Numbered from the stretch's first letter, positions 57,467 through 64,000 are shown. The stretch: 64,000 nt of DNA from an uncultured Pelagibacteraceae bacterium (GCA_902587435.1 CACILF010000005.1:1-64000); one strand, 5' to 3'. The notes: generated by a model from the letters alone, not told the origin. Made by a program: numbers and translations.

Positions 57467-58232
57467 GAAAGAAAAAAAAGAAATTGCAGAAAATTTAATA
57501 TCTACATTTGAAGAAGCGGGTAATATCTGTATTAAATTAAGAGAGCAAGGTTTAAAGAAAGAAATAAAAATAGATAACACTCCAGTTACTAACGGAGATA
57601 TGGAAGTAAACAAATTAATAACTGAAAAAATAAAAAAAATAACTCCTAAAATACCAATAGTCTCAGAAGAATCTTCTATAAATAAATTGAATGAAAATTT
57701 AAAAACTTTTTGGCTAATTGATCCAATAGATGGCACTTATGATTATATTAACAATAGAGATGAATTTACAATAAATGCCGGACTAATAATAAATAATAAA
57801 CCTGAAGTAGGAATAATTTATGCACCTGCAAAAAAAAGGCTTTTCTATGCATTTCACAAAGGTAAATGTTTTGAATTAACTAATAAAAAAGAAAAGAAAC
57901 TAGATTGTAAAAAACTAAGCAAAGAAGGTGAAGTAAAAGCAGTATCTTACTCTAATAAATTAAAACCTCTAATCGAAAATTGGCATAAAAAATTTAATGT
58001 TACGCAATATACTAAGATGAGAAGCTCATTAAAATTTTGCGTAGTTGCCACAGGAGAATTCGATATATATGTTGCTGAACCAAGAGCTTGTGAATGGGAT
58101 ATTGCAGCTGGGCATGCTATACTTAAAAATGCTGGAGGAATAATTACAGATTTTGAAAACAAAGAAATTTTATATGGAAAGAAAGATTTCAAAAATCCAA
58201 GTATAATTTTAAAAAGATCTTCATTGCTATAA
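57459..58232 (+). CDS. cysQ: 3'(2'),5'-bisphosphate nucleotidase CysQ
   Basis: A 257-residue Li+-sensitive phosphatase of the inositol monophosphatase superfamily. The metal-site motifs are SEES, DPIDGT and EWDIAAGHAIL. CysQ removes PAP and PAPS, which accumulate during assimilatory sulfate reduction. Its stop overlaps the next small gene (TAATG). Confidence 0.9.
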   Translation: MIEKEKKEIAENLISTFEEAGNICIKLREQGLKKEIKIDNTPVTNGDMEVNKLITEKIKKITPKIPIVSEESSINKLNENLKTFWLIDPIDGTYDYINNRDEFTINAGLIINNKPEVGIIYAPAKKRLFYAFHKGKCFELTNKKEKKLDCKKLSKEGEVKAVSYSNKLKPLIENWHKKFNVTQYTKMRSSLKFCVVATGEFDIYVAEPRACEWDIAAGHAILKNAGGIITDFENKEILYGKKDFKNPSIILKRSSLL

Positions 58233-58375
58233 TGAGTGAACAATTAAGAATAATATTAATAATTATTGTATCAGTATCAATTTTTGGTCTTTTAGTTTTC
58301 GTTTTTGTAAAAAACTATATTAAAAGTAAAATTAATTATTATCTAAATGAAAAAAATAAAAAAAAATTAAAGTAG
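58232..58375 (+). CDS. 47-residue single-span membrane peptide
   Basis: The ATG shares a base with the cysQ stop. The product starts MSEQLRIILIIIVSVSIFG, continues through a hydrophobic segment, then ends in a Lys/Asn-rich cytoplasmic-type tail. It overlaps the convergent recX end by 9 bp. No family recognised. The coupling to cysQ supports expression. Confidence 0.55.
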   Translation: MSEQLRIILIIIVSVSIFGLLVFVFVKNYIKSKINYYLNEKNKKKLK

Positions 58376-58930
58376 ATTTATTATTTTTAAATATTCATTT
58401 TTTTCTAAATCCATAACTCTTTTTGAGGTTTCAAAATCAAATCCTGACCTAGCTAATATTCCTATATCTTTTTTAAAAAACAAAGGTCTATTATTTTCAT
58501 CTCTAGCTGGACCTATTCTTTTTTTTTTACATACTTTTATAGCTGAAAAAAAATCTTGATCTTCATTATTGGCAATAATTTCATCTAGAGTTGTTTTAAT
58601 ATATTTATCTTTGACACCTTTTGAAAATAAATAACTTCTTATTTTGTTTATTGAACTTCCTCTTTGAATTAAACTTTTAGCTTTTGAATTTGAGTAAAAT
58701 TTATCATTAATGAACTTCGTTTTTTCTAAATCCTCTAAAACAACATTTATAAGATCACTAATATTTGATTTATTCACAGATGGTACTTTGACTTTAAGGT
58801 ATTTTTTTAATAAATAAGTCTTTAATTGTTGCTTTGATGGAGAGTACTTTTCAATATAAGCAAAAGCAAAATTACGCATTTCCTCAACAGTAGCTTCTAA
58901 ATTTTTTTTTTTATTTTTAATAGGAATCAT
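58367..58930 (-). CDS. recX: RecX-family regulatory protein
   Basis: A 187-residue helical repeat protein. The start MRNFAFAYIEKYSPSKQQLK, the middle DLEKTKFINDKFYSNSKAKS, and RSYLFSKGVKDKYIKTTLDE form three RecX helical repeats. RecX limits RecA filament extension. RecA is not in the window. Confidence 0.86.
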   Translation of the reverse strand: MIPIKNKKKNLEATVEEMRNFAFAYIEKYSPSKQQLKTYLLKKYLKVKVPSVNKSNISDLINVVLEDLEKTKFINDKFYSNSKAKSLIQRGSSINKIRSYLFSKGVKDKYIKTTLDEIIANNEDQDFFSAIKVCKKKRIGPARDENNRPLFFKKDIGILARSGFDFETSKRVMDLEKNEYLKIINLL

Positions 58931-58958
58931 TAATTGTTGTAATATAATACATTTTCTT

Positions 58959-59432
58959 ATGACCGAACAAATTTCTACATTCTTTACAGTTGATATGATT
59001 TTTTTATGGTTAAATATTGGTGTTATTCCATTCTGGTTTATTTTGATGTTTTTTCCAAATTCAAAAGTTTGTGGTGTTTTTGTTAGTTCAATTTTTCCAA
59101 CTTTTATACTAAGTGTAATTTATCTATATTTAGTTTATTACTTTTTTATAATTGGATACGATTTTACTCAAAATTTTAGTTTGTATTTAGGTTTGGAATC
59201 TCTAAGCCAACTATTCAGTGAAACAGCTTTTCTAATTATTTTTTGGTCACACTTTCTTGCAATTAATTTATTTTGTGGTTCTTGGATAGTTAGCGATAGC
59301 AGAAAATTTTCTATATCTAAAATTCTTATTTTTTTTCCACTTTTAATGACTTATTTTACTGGTCCTTTAGGAGTTTTTATTTATTGGTTAATAAGAATTT
59401 TCTATGCAAAAAGAATATCTCTTTACGATTAA
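58959..59432 (+). CDS. ABA4-like (DUF4281) membrane protein
   Basis: A 157-residue protein with four predicted membrane segments (near 12-32, 40-63, 90-110 and 128-150). GSWIVSDSRKF and FFPLLMTYFTGPLGVFIYWL resemble the ABA4-like/DUF4281 family, named after the plant neoxanthin-related protein. Its bacterial role is not established. The end overlaps the convergent rhodanese gene by 4 nt. Confidence 0.75.
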   Translation: MTEQISTFFTVDMIFLWLNIGVIPFWFILMFFPNSKVCGVFVSSIFPTFILSVIYLYLVYYFFIIGYDFTQNFSLYLGLESLSQLFSETAFLIIFWSHFLAINLFCGSWIVSDSRKFSISKILIFFPLLMTYFTGPLGVFIYWLIRIFYAKRISLYD

Positions 59433-59815
59433 GTTTTAATTTTAAAACCTTTTTGTACCATTAAACCAAATCCACCATCTATATGAGATACATTTTTAAA
59501 ACCCATTTCCTTTAGTGTCTTAGCTGCTAATGCAGACCTGCCTCCTGCTGCACAAAATAATACTGTCTCTTTATTTAAATCCAATTGGTTATTTTGAACA
59601 TACGCACTTTCGGGATGAATTGAAAATTCTAGTAAGCCTCTTGGTATATGAAAAGAGTTTTCAATAGCGCCAAGTTTATGCAATTCAACTCCATCTCTAA
59701 TATCAATTAAATTGCATTTATTTTCACTGTTTAATTTCATTGCTTCTTCAGGAGTAATGGTTTTTACTTCATTTAAAGCTTCAGCAATTAGAGTTTGTGG
59801 TGATTTTATAGCCAT
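59429..59815 (-). CDS. Rhodanese-like sulfurtransferase domain protein
   Basis: A 128-residue single rhodanese domain. The active-site Cys is in VLFCAAGGRSALAAK, and CNLIDIRDGVELHKLGAIE is the preceding conserved region. The six-residue active loop fits a sulfurtransferase rather than a Cdc25 phosphatase. No fused domain. Donor and acceptor are unknown. Confidence 0.9.
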   Translation of the reverse strand: MAIKSPQTLIAEALNEVKTITPEEAMKLNSENKCNLIDIRDGVELHKLGAIENSFHIPRGLLEFSIHPESAYVQNNQLDLNKETVLFCAAGGRSALAAKTLKEMGFKNVSHIDGGFGLMVQKGFKIKT

Positions 59816-59856
59816 AATATTATAAATAATATATCATAATAACTATAAAGAATATA

Positions 59857-60831
59857 ATGAAAAAATTATTTATTAAACTTTGTAAAATTATGGGTTATGA
59901 GTTGATTGACCAAAATAGTTTTACATCCCCAACGCTTGATAAAGAGCTTAATGAGGATTTATCAATACTAAATGACAAATCTATAGTCCTTCCCTTGGGT
60001 GAAGTAAAAATTTCAAGAAAAGTTAAATCTATACTTATTTTATTTAGAACAAATAGCAATATTGAAATATGGGATCAAAACAAAAAAAGATTATTTGAAT
60101 TACCAAAAATTGAATATACTTTAAGATCATTAAATTCACTTTTAAAATCAATTAATTTTTGTAAAAAAAAATATCCTGATGTAAAAATTAAATTAACTAT
60201 TGTCGATGATAATACAAATGAAACTAATTTAAATAAAATTAAAAACCTAACAATTAATAGTAATTTTGATATAAATATTGCTAAAGTAAATCATCAAAAA
60301 TACAGAAACCTAATTAAAGAACAAAAAAACGAACAAACTTTTTCAAATCTTGCAAGTTTGCTTTTTTGTTTTGAAATTGCCAAAGAAAATACTGAAGATT
60401 TAGTGTTTTTTGTTGAAGATGATTATTTGCACTTTGAGCCAATGTTGGAAGAAATGATAGCTTCATATGAAAGAATAAGTTCTCAGATAAATAAAGATAT
60501 TTTTATGTGTCCTGCGGATTATCCGTATTTATATATGAATAATCAAAAAACTAATGTTTTAATAGGTAATAAAAGACATTGGCGTACAATTAATGAAACA
60601 TTATGTACATTTATGACAAATAAAAATTTTTTAGAAAAATATTGGGATAATTTTTATAAAACTTGTCTTGATAGACATAATCCTTTTGAAAAATATATAA
60701 ATGAAATTTATAATACTGAAGTTTGTGTCTCTCCCTTAAAAAGCTTATCAGTACATTTTACAAATGTTAATTCAAGCTATGGTTTGTCACCGTTTATAGA
60801 TTATAAAAAACTGTGGGATGAGAACGAATAA
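59857..60831 (+). CDS. GT-A-type glycosyltransferase-like protein
   Basis: A 324-residue soluble protein. TIVDDNTNETN and FFVEDDYLHFEPML resemble nucleotide-sugar and metal-binding (DxD-like) motifs of GT-A glycosyltransferases. The first 60 residues are a distinct N-terminal extension. No membrane anchor. It stands alone, not in a polysaccharide cluster, so its acceptor is unknown. A role as a non-catalytic homologue is possible. Confidence 0.65.
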   Translation: MKKLFIKLCKIMGYELIDQNSFTSPTLDKELNEDLSILNDKSIVLPLGEVKISRKVKSILILFRTNSNIEIWDQNKKRLFELPKIEYTLRSLNSLLKSINFCKKKYPDVKIKLTIVDDNTNETNLNKIKNLTINSNFDINIAKVNHQKYRNLIKEQKNEQTFSNLASLLFCFEIAKENTEDLVFFVEDDYLHFEPMLEEMIASYERISSQINKDIFMCPADYPYLYMNNQKTNVLIGNKRHWRTINETLCTFMTNKNFLEKYWDNFYKTCLDRHNPFEKYINEIYNTEVCVSPLKSLSVHFTNVNSSYGLSPFIDYKKLWDENE

Positions 60832-60872
60832 ATTCTAAGAACCTCACTTAATAAGAAAAAACAGACGTATTA

Positions 60873-60906
60873 AACAGCCTTATTACATCTCTGTAGTAAG
60901 GCTGTT
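60873..60906. terminator. Bidirectional hairpin terminator between glycosyltransferase gene and hup
   Basis: Fourteen-bp arms (60873-60886 and 60893-60906; AACAGCCTTATTAC facing GTAGTAAGGCTGTT, one G.T-type mismatch) with a 6-nt loop, between two convergent genes. On the minus strand, the hup direction, a T-run follows about 14 nt later. Most likely it ends hup transcription and may also end the plus-strand transcript. Confidence 0.75.
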
Positions 60907-60916
60907 AAAACTTTAA

Positions 60917-61192
60917 TTACTTATTAAATACTTCTTTAAGTGCTTTAGCAGGTAAAAATTTTACTTTTTGAGAAGCGGCGATTTGAATTTGTTCTCCAGT
61001 TCTTGGATTACGTCCAATTCGAGCTTTTCTTTTAGCCACTTTATATGTACCAAAACCAGCAATTTTCACAGAATCATCATTTTTCAACGCATCTAGAATT
61101 GTGTTGGTAATTGTATCAAAAGTACGCTCAGCATCAGCTTTGCTTTGGTTTAAAGAACCAGCCAATTTAGCGACTAATTGTTTTTTGTTCAT
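60917..61192 (-). CDS. hup: HU-family DNA-binding protein
   Basis: A 91-residue nucleoid protein. The GFGTYKVAKRKARIGRNPRT segment is the DNA-binding beta arm including the tip proline, and LVAKLAGSLNQSKADAERTF the helical start. HU bends and compacts DNA. A GGAG ribosome-binding site is 7 nt before the ATG. Only one HU/IHF gene is seen here. Confidence 0.95.
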   Translation of the reverse strand: MNKKQLVAKLAGSLNQSKADAERTFDTITNTILDALKNDDSVKIAGFGTYKVAKRKARIGRNPRTGEQIQIAASQKVKFLPAKALKEVFNK

Positions 61193-61282
61193 TTTTTAGC
61201 TCCGGTTTATTAGGTTAATTATCATATTTATCATAATCCTTTATTTTTCAAGCTTTTTTTTAGTATATATTTTTTTTATACC

Positions 61283-61296
61283 CACAATATATTGTG
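61283..61296. promoter_or_regulatory. Perfect 14-bp palindrome upstream of hup
   Basis: CACAATATATTGTG is self-complementary and sits about 90 nt upstream of the hup ATG. On the minus strand it is placed between a TTGAGC and a TATAAA hexamer (15-bp spacing), so it could be an operator overlapping a promoter. The promoter match is weak and the repeat is A+T rich, so this is tentative. Confidence 0.35.
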
Positions 61297-61350
61297 CTCA
61301 AAAAGTATTGATTTTATTGACTTTTTTGATGTTAAAAAAAGCCTTTATTT

Positions 61351-62475
61351 CTAAGAGTAATTTAGGAAGTCAACGTAAAATGTAAAAAACATTAAAGTCA
61401 TTAAAATTGTAAATCCGATTCGAAATAAAAATTCCTGGGTTTTTCTTTTAACTGGGCGCCCTAAAATTTTTTCAAAGCAAAAAAACATTATATGTCCTCC
61501 ATCTAACACTGGAATTGGAAGTAGATTAACTAAACCGAGAGAAATTGAGATGTGTGCCATTAATAAAATAAATGGTAAAATGCCTAATTTAACTACCTCT
61601 CCAGATATTTGGGCAATTCCTACAGGTCCACTTAACTGACTAATATCAGCACTAAAAGTTAGTAATTTACCTATGTGAATAAGAATATACTTGCACATAA
61701 AAATAGTATCACTAACTGCGTAAAAAATTGCTTTAGCGGGTCCTAATTTCTGAATATTTAATTGATTATTTAAAGGGGAAATATTAATTCCTATAATTCT
61801 TCTTTTCGCATTGTTTCTTTTTGAACCAATAAAGCCTTCATCTTTGATATATTTAGGTGTAACTAAAAAAGATTTTTGAACACCACCTCTATCAACAATT
61901 ATGCTAATTGTATCAGCAGTTGAAATATTAATTATTTGAGAAACATCTCTAATACTTACTATTTTATTTCCTTGAATATTAATTATTTGATCATTAACCA
62001 TCAAACCAGCTCTTTCCGCTGGACTATCCTCATTTATTTTAGAAATTACCGCGGGGGTAAAATCTTTTCCAATAAACATAGAAATCATTGAATAAATTAA
62101 AATTGCAGTTAAAAAATTAGCTAAAGGTCCACCAAAAGCGAACAGAATTTTTTGATAAATTTTCTTTGTTTGTAATAAGTATTTGCGATCTTCTGGTTTA
62201 TACTTTTTTTCAATTTCTTCCTTAGTTAGCAAATAATCTCTGCTTCCAAAAATATCAACAAATCCTCCTAAAGGGAAATAGCCTATAGACCATCGTGTTC
62301 CATGTTTATCTGTCCATCCAAATAATTCTTTGTCTAAACCTAAAAAAGGTAAACCAAATACTAAAAATCTTGTGACTTTTACTCCATATCTTCTAGCAAA
62401 ATAATAATGACCATACTCATGAATAAATACAATCATGGATATTAGAGCGATAAATGATATAATAGATAAAAACAT
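61351..62475 (-). CDS. rseP: RseP-type site-2 metalloprotease
   Basis: A 374-residue M50 membrane protease. Zinc motif HEYGH is at 19-23 in the first membrane segment, a PDZ domain occupies about 125-205 (SPAERAGLMVNDQIINIQG), and the third zinc ligand is in NLLPIPVLDGGH. It has four membrane segments. It performs regulated intramembrane proteolysis, for example of anti-sigma factors. bamA and dxr, common neighbours, would lie elsewhere. Confidence 0.95.
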   Translation of the reverse strand: MFLSIISFIALISMIVFIHEYGHYYFARRYGVKVTRFLVFGLPFLGLDKELFGWTDKHGTRWSIGYFPLGGFVDIFGSRDYLLTKEEIEKKYKPEDRKYLLQTKKIYQKILFAFGGPLANFLTAILIYSMISMFIGKDFTPAVISKINEDSPAERAGLMVNDQIINIQGNKIVSIRDVSQIINISTADTISIIVDRGGVQKSFLVTPKYIKDEGFIGSKRNNAKRRIIGINISPLNNQLNIQKLGPAKAIFYAVSDTIFMCKYILIHIGKLLTFSADISQLSGPVGIAQISGEVVKLGILPFILLMAHISISLGLVNLLPIPVLDGGHIMFFCFEKILGRPVKRKTQEFLFRIGFTILMTLMFFTFYVDFLNYS

Positions 62476-62511
62476 AATTTAATTATATTATATATTATAA
62501 AACTATAGAGA

Positions 62512-62540
62512 TTGAAAAGTTTAATTAAATATGGTATAAT
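62512..62540 (+). promoter_or_regulatory. Strong sigma70-type promoter of the right-end cassette
   Basis: A -35 TTGAAA (62512-62517) and a perfect -10 TATAAT (62535-62540) are separated by exactly 17 bp. Transcription should start near 62547. This is the best promoter match I saw in the window and implies a leader RNA of about 220 nt before the first sizeable ORF at 62769. Confidence 0.8.
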
Positions 62541-62564
62541 ATAGCAGGTAATTTGGAGTACGAT

Positions 62565-62635
62565 ATATGCAGATTATACATATACTTAAAAATTACCTCT
62601 TATTGCTTAACTAAGTATATATATAATCTGCATAT
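62565..62635 (+). repeat. 24-bp inverted repeat hairpin with 23-nt loop
   Basis: Arms 62565-62588 and 62612-62635 pair at 23 of 24 positions (the exception is C62579 facing A62621). The left arm lies in a 15-codon ORF and the right arm starts at its stop codon. No T-run follows directly, so it is not a simple terminator. Confidence 0.85.
62567..62614 (+). CDS. Possible 15-residue leader peptide
   Basis: ATG at 62567 is preceded by GGAG (62555-62558) at 8-nt spacing and starts about 20 nt from the predicted transcript start. The product MQIIHILKNYLLLLN ends in four consecutive Leu codons (CTC TTA TTG CTT) and an Asn before TAA. Ribosomes on it would occupy the left arm of the 24-bp hairpin, a layout typical of translational attenuation. 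No leucine gene follows, so the purpose is unclear. Confidence 0.4.
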   Translation: MQIIHILKNYLLLLN

Positions 62636-62699
62636 TAAATTGTTTCGCCTCCCTACCAACATAAGTTGGGTTCGGTATCAATGCAATTACTCTCATAAA

Positions 62700-62768
62700 T
62701 TTACCTTAAAATAAACGTTAAGAACCTAAATACAATTTTTTAACGTATTCGGTTCAGAAAGAGGTAAA
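62700..62768 (+). promoter_or_regulatory. Putative pseudoknot and Shine-Dalgarno-sequestering element
   Basis: TTTACCT (62700-62706) can pair with AGGTAAA (62762-62768), hiding the ribosome-binding site of the gene at 62769. Inside, ACGTTAA (62715-62721) pairs with TTAACGT (62740-62746), and GAACC (62722-62726) with GGTTC (62751-62755). The order A1-B1-A2-B2 is that of an H-type pseudoknot or of two exclusive folds. Small pseudoknots beside the start codon are typical of SAM-II and preQ1 riboswitches, but I do not see their consensus. Confidence 0.5.
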
Positions 62769-63038
62769 ATGACTAAAAAGTTAAAAGAAATAGAACATGA
62801 AGTAACACATGATAATTTAATTCAATTATTATCATTACAAACACCAGCCGAAAGACAAAAACTATTACAAGACATAGATGGAATTCTTTGTAATATTCTT
62901 GACCTAGAAATGTCGGACCTTCCCTGGCTTAATCCTAATAAACATAAAACTGGCTGGGAAAAAATTATGAGAAATCTTAGACTTGTAATTGGCAAGCTTG
63001 AGTACGAAAGCCATAAAAAAAATAGAGTGCTTCACTAA
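62769..63038 (+). CDS. 89-residue hypothetical protein, first gene of right-end cassette
   Basis: A soluble, mostly helical protein rich in charged residues (LKEIEHEVTHDN, TPAERQKLLQDIDG), with a Trp/Pro segment MSDLPWLNPNKHKTGWEK and a basic end. No membrane segment or known motif. It has a GAGGT ribosome-binding site embedded in the pairing element described at 62700-62768. Its stop overlaps the next ATG (TAATG). I do not recognise a family. Confidence 0.75.
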   Translation: MTKKLKEIEHEVTHDNLIQLLSLQTPAERQKLLQDIDGILCNILDLEMSDLPWLNPNKHKTGWEKIMRNLRLVIGKLEYESHKKNRVLH

Positions 63039-63199
63039 TGGATCAGATTACAGAAATTAGAATTGAAGAAATTTTTGATGAAGAAAATGATCAACACTAC
63101 TATTGGATTTACTATTATAAAAATGAAGAAATAAAAATAATAGGAAAATCCTCAGTTAAACCAAAATGTTACAAACAAATAGCGAGGTACTTAAAATGA
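63038..63199 (+). CDS. 53-residue acidic/aromatic hypothetical protein
   Basis: Begins on the A of the preceding stop. The N-terminal part is acidic (ITEIRIEEIFDEENDQ), followed by an aromatic patch (HYYWIYYYKNE) and a basic end with one Cys. The pattern suggests a small beta-sheet domain. Its TGA overlaps the ATG of the next gene (ATGA), so three genes are translationally chained. No family recognised. Confidence 0.65.
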   Translation: MDQITEIRIEEIFDEENDQHYYWIYYYKNEEIKIIGKSSVKPKCYKQIARYLK

Positions 63200-63483
63200 G
63201 AAACTATATTAAAAATAAAATGAAAGATCGACTAACTTACTGCCATGAGTGGAAGAATTCAGTAGATATTTATTTGGCTGGTAAAGAAGTTACAAAAAAA
63301 GCTAATGAAGAATATTATAAATCAAAACCTTTACTTAAGTTAATTTTAGATATCTACTTTATACCTTATAATATGCTTAGATTTATTAGATATTTAAGAA
63401 TGGCTCATGAATATAAAAAAAACCAAGTTGAAATAAAGATTCTTATGAGAGAACTTGACGAAAAAAGAAAGTTTAAAAACTAA
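63196..63483 (+). CDS. 95-residue basic hypothetical protein
   Basis: Started at ATG 63196, which overlaps the previous stop and has GAGG 8 nt upstream; an in-frame ATG 30 nt earlier lies inside the previous gene. Helical, Lys/Arg/Tyr rich, with an amphipathic stretch LLKLILDIYFIPYNMLRFIR that could touch membrane, and a C-terminal charged helix. No family recognised. It ends 2 nt before the nuclease-like gene. Confidence 0.7.
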   Translation: MRNYIKNKMKDRLTYCHEWKNSVDIYLAGKEVTKKANEEYYKSKPLLKLILDIYFIPYNMLRFIRYLRMAHEYKKNQVEIKILMRELDEKRKFKN

Positions 63484-63485
63484 AA

Positions 63486-64000
63486 ATGGGCAGTAAAAGT
63501 TATAAGCTTACCAAGTCTAAAATTGCTAGCGGATTACAATGTAAAAAAAAACTTTGGTTTGATATTCACGAACCATTAAAAAAAACTAAAAAAGCTTTAT
63601 TTGAAAGAGGAGAACGTTTCAACGAAGTAATTAGAAAACATTATACCAATCTTCATGGTAATGAATTGAATTTAGAAGGTGTTTGGGATGATTTAGTAAA
63701 TAAAACAAAAAATGCAATAAATTCAAAAAATATTAATGTAATTTATGAAGCTACTTTTGAACATTTAGATACTCGTGTAAGAACAGATGTTTTGATACGT
63801 AAAAAAAACGGATGGGAACTCTTAGAAGCTAAATCATCTACAAGATTAAAAGATGAACATATACCTGATATATCTATTCAGTCTTTTATAGTTAGGGAAT
63901 GTCTAAAACAAATTGGTCACAATTTAATTAGTTGTAAATTAATTCATATTAACAAAGATTTTACTTTAGAAAATACTGAGGATTATACAGATTTGATAAA
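63486..64000 (+). CDS. DUF2779-like PD-(D/E)XK nuclease-family protein (partial, runs off right edge)
   Basis: The first 171 codons are open to the edge. The start KLTKSKIASGLQCKKKLWF is the opening typical of DUF2779 proteins, and the block RTDVLIRKKNGWELLEAKSS with SIQSFIVRECL downstream is a RecB/Cas4-like PD-(D/E)XK pattern (D...ExK then Q). Catalysis on DNA or RNA is possible. Related proteins have an iron-sulfur Cys set, of which the first Cys (CKKK) is visible. It is tightly coupled to the three small genes before it. The full length is not seen. Confidence 0.72.
   Translation, partial: MGSKSYKLTKSKIASGLQCKKKLWFDIHEPLKKTKKALFERGERFNEVIRKHYTNLHGNELNLEGVWDDLVNKTKNAINSKNINVIYEATFEHLDTRVRTDVLIRKKNGWELLEAKSSTRLKDEHIPDISIQSFIVRECLKQIGHNLISCKLIHINKDFTLENTEDYTDLI

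Larger units (their letters stand above)
62546..62768 (+). ncRNA. Structured leader RNA / candidate riboregulator
   Basis: No ORF over 30 codons is seen, but pairing is dense: AGGTAATTT (62546-62554) complements AAATTACCT (62590-62598); a 24-bp hairpin spans 62565-62635; CCAAC/GTTGG (62656-62669) forms a small hairpin; ACGTTAA/TTAACGT and GAACC/GGTTC interleave at 62715-62755; TTTACCT (62700-62706) complements the ribosome-binding segment AGGTAAA (62762-62768). The 62645-62690 part is richer in G+C than its surroundings. I know no matching RNA family; it could be a riboswitch, attenuator or small RNA. Confidence 0.55.

Noticed and set aside
62607-62696. A 29-codon minus-strand frame (starting MRVIALIPNPTYVG) with AAGG upstream
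   Set aside because: It lies antisense to the promoter-driven leader, uses CCG, AGG and GCG codons rare in the neighbouring genes, and its end is produced by the hairpin palindrome. Better explained as a by-product of RNA structure.
62641-62700. Slight resemblance to part of a reversed 5S rRNA (GGGTTCGGTATC and ACTCTC)
   Set aside because: The order of the matching blocks is wrong and no 5S helix I or full length of about 115 nt can be formed.
1-64000. CRISPR arrays, insertion sequences, prophage, rRNA genes or a replication origin
   Set aside because: No regularly spaced repeats, transposase or integrase motifs, rRNA or DnaA-box cluster were seen by eye; a dedicated search could still find weak cases.

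Overview
The window looks like chromosome from a marine alphaproteobacterium of the SAR11 (Pelagibacterales) type. The evidence is a very low G+C content, tiny intergenic gaps with many ATGA/TAATG overlaps, a single nuoA-N operon followed by birA, coaX, rnj, proS, lolC and lolD, the tig-clpP-clpX-lon block, and an aprM-aprB-aprA set of the kind known from Pelagibacter. The lineage is inferred from gene content; no rRNA gene is present.

Layout. 1-20473 (all minus): the complete complex I operon nuoA-N, then biotin ligase, pantothenate kinase, RNase J, prolyl-tRNA synthetase, the lipoprotein-release ABC transporter and the start of dnaE at the left edge. 20474-26743 (minus): tRNA-Asp, tRNA-Val, lon, clpX, clpP, tig, tRNA-Leu. 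26823-27913 (plus): DUF1289 protein, family-5 uracil-DNA glycosylase and a 46-residue membrane peptide. 27914-33934 (minus): DUF3047 protein, SDR, NCS1 permease and a TRAP transporter with a perfect hairpin terminator between dctP and dctQ. 34082-40396 (mostly plus): GMC oxidoreductase, TerC protein, SDR, M23 peptidase, a creatinase/ectoine-hydrolase-like M24 protein lacking metal ligands, and a thiolase.

40397-49934 is a sulfonate and sulfite island: DAO-family oxidoreductase, xsc (sulfoacetaldehyde acetyltransferase), suyAB (sulfolactate sulfo-lyase), a TauE/SafE exporter, a 48-residue membrane peptide, a 116-residue unknown protein and aprA-aprB-aprM. Xsc and SuyAB both release sulfite. 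AprMBA can oxidise it to APS and TauE can export sulfur oxyanions, so the genes form a coherent C2/C3 sulfonate route. Tandem repeats lie in the xsc/suyA gap and upstream of aprM.

50043-62475 returns to housekeeping: pabC-pabA-pabB, an MFS carrier, a metB/metC-family enzyme, mnmA, cysQ, recX, an ABA4-like protein, a rhodanese, a glycosyltransferase-like protein, HU and rseP. Several genes too short for ordinary ORF calling occur here, including a 27-residue Lys/Arg-rich peptide.

The most unusual part is 62476-64000. A near-consensus sigma70 promoter drives a leader of about 220 nt. The leader carries a 15-codon ORF ending in a Leu4 run, a 24-bp hairpin whose 5' arm lies in that ORF, a potential pseudoknot, and a segment complementary to the Shine-Dalgarno region of the next gene. 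It is followed by a tightly coupled cassette of three small unknown proteins and a DUF2779-like PD-(D/E)XK nuclease that runs off the right edge. This is the best candidate for an undescribed system, but its function cannot be read from sequence alone.
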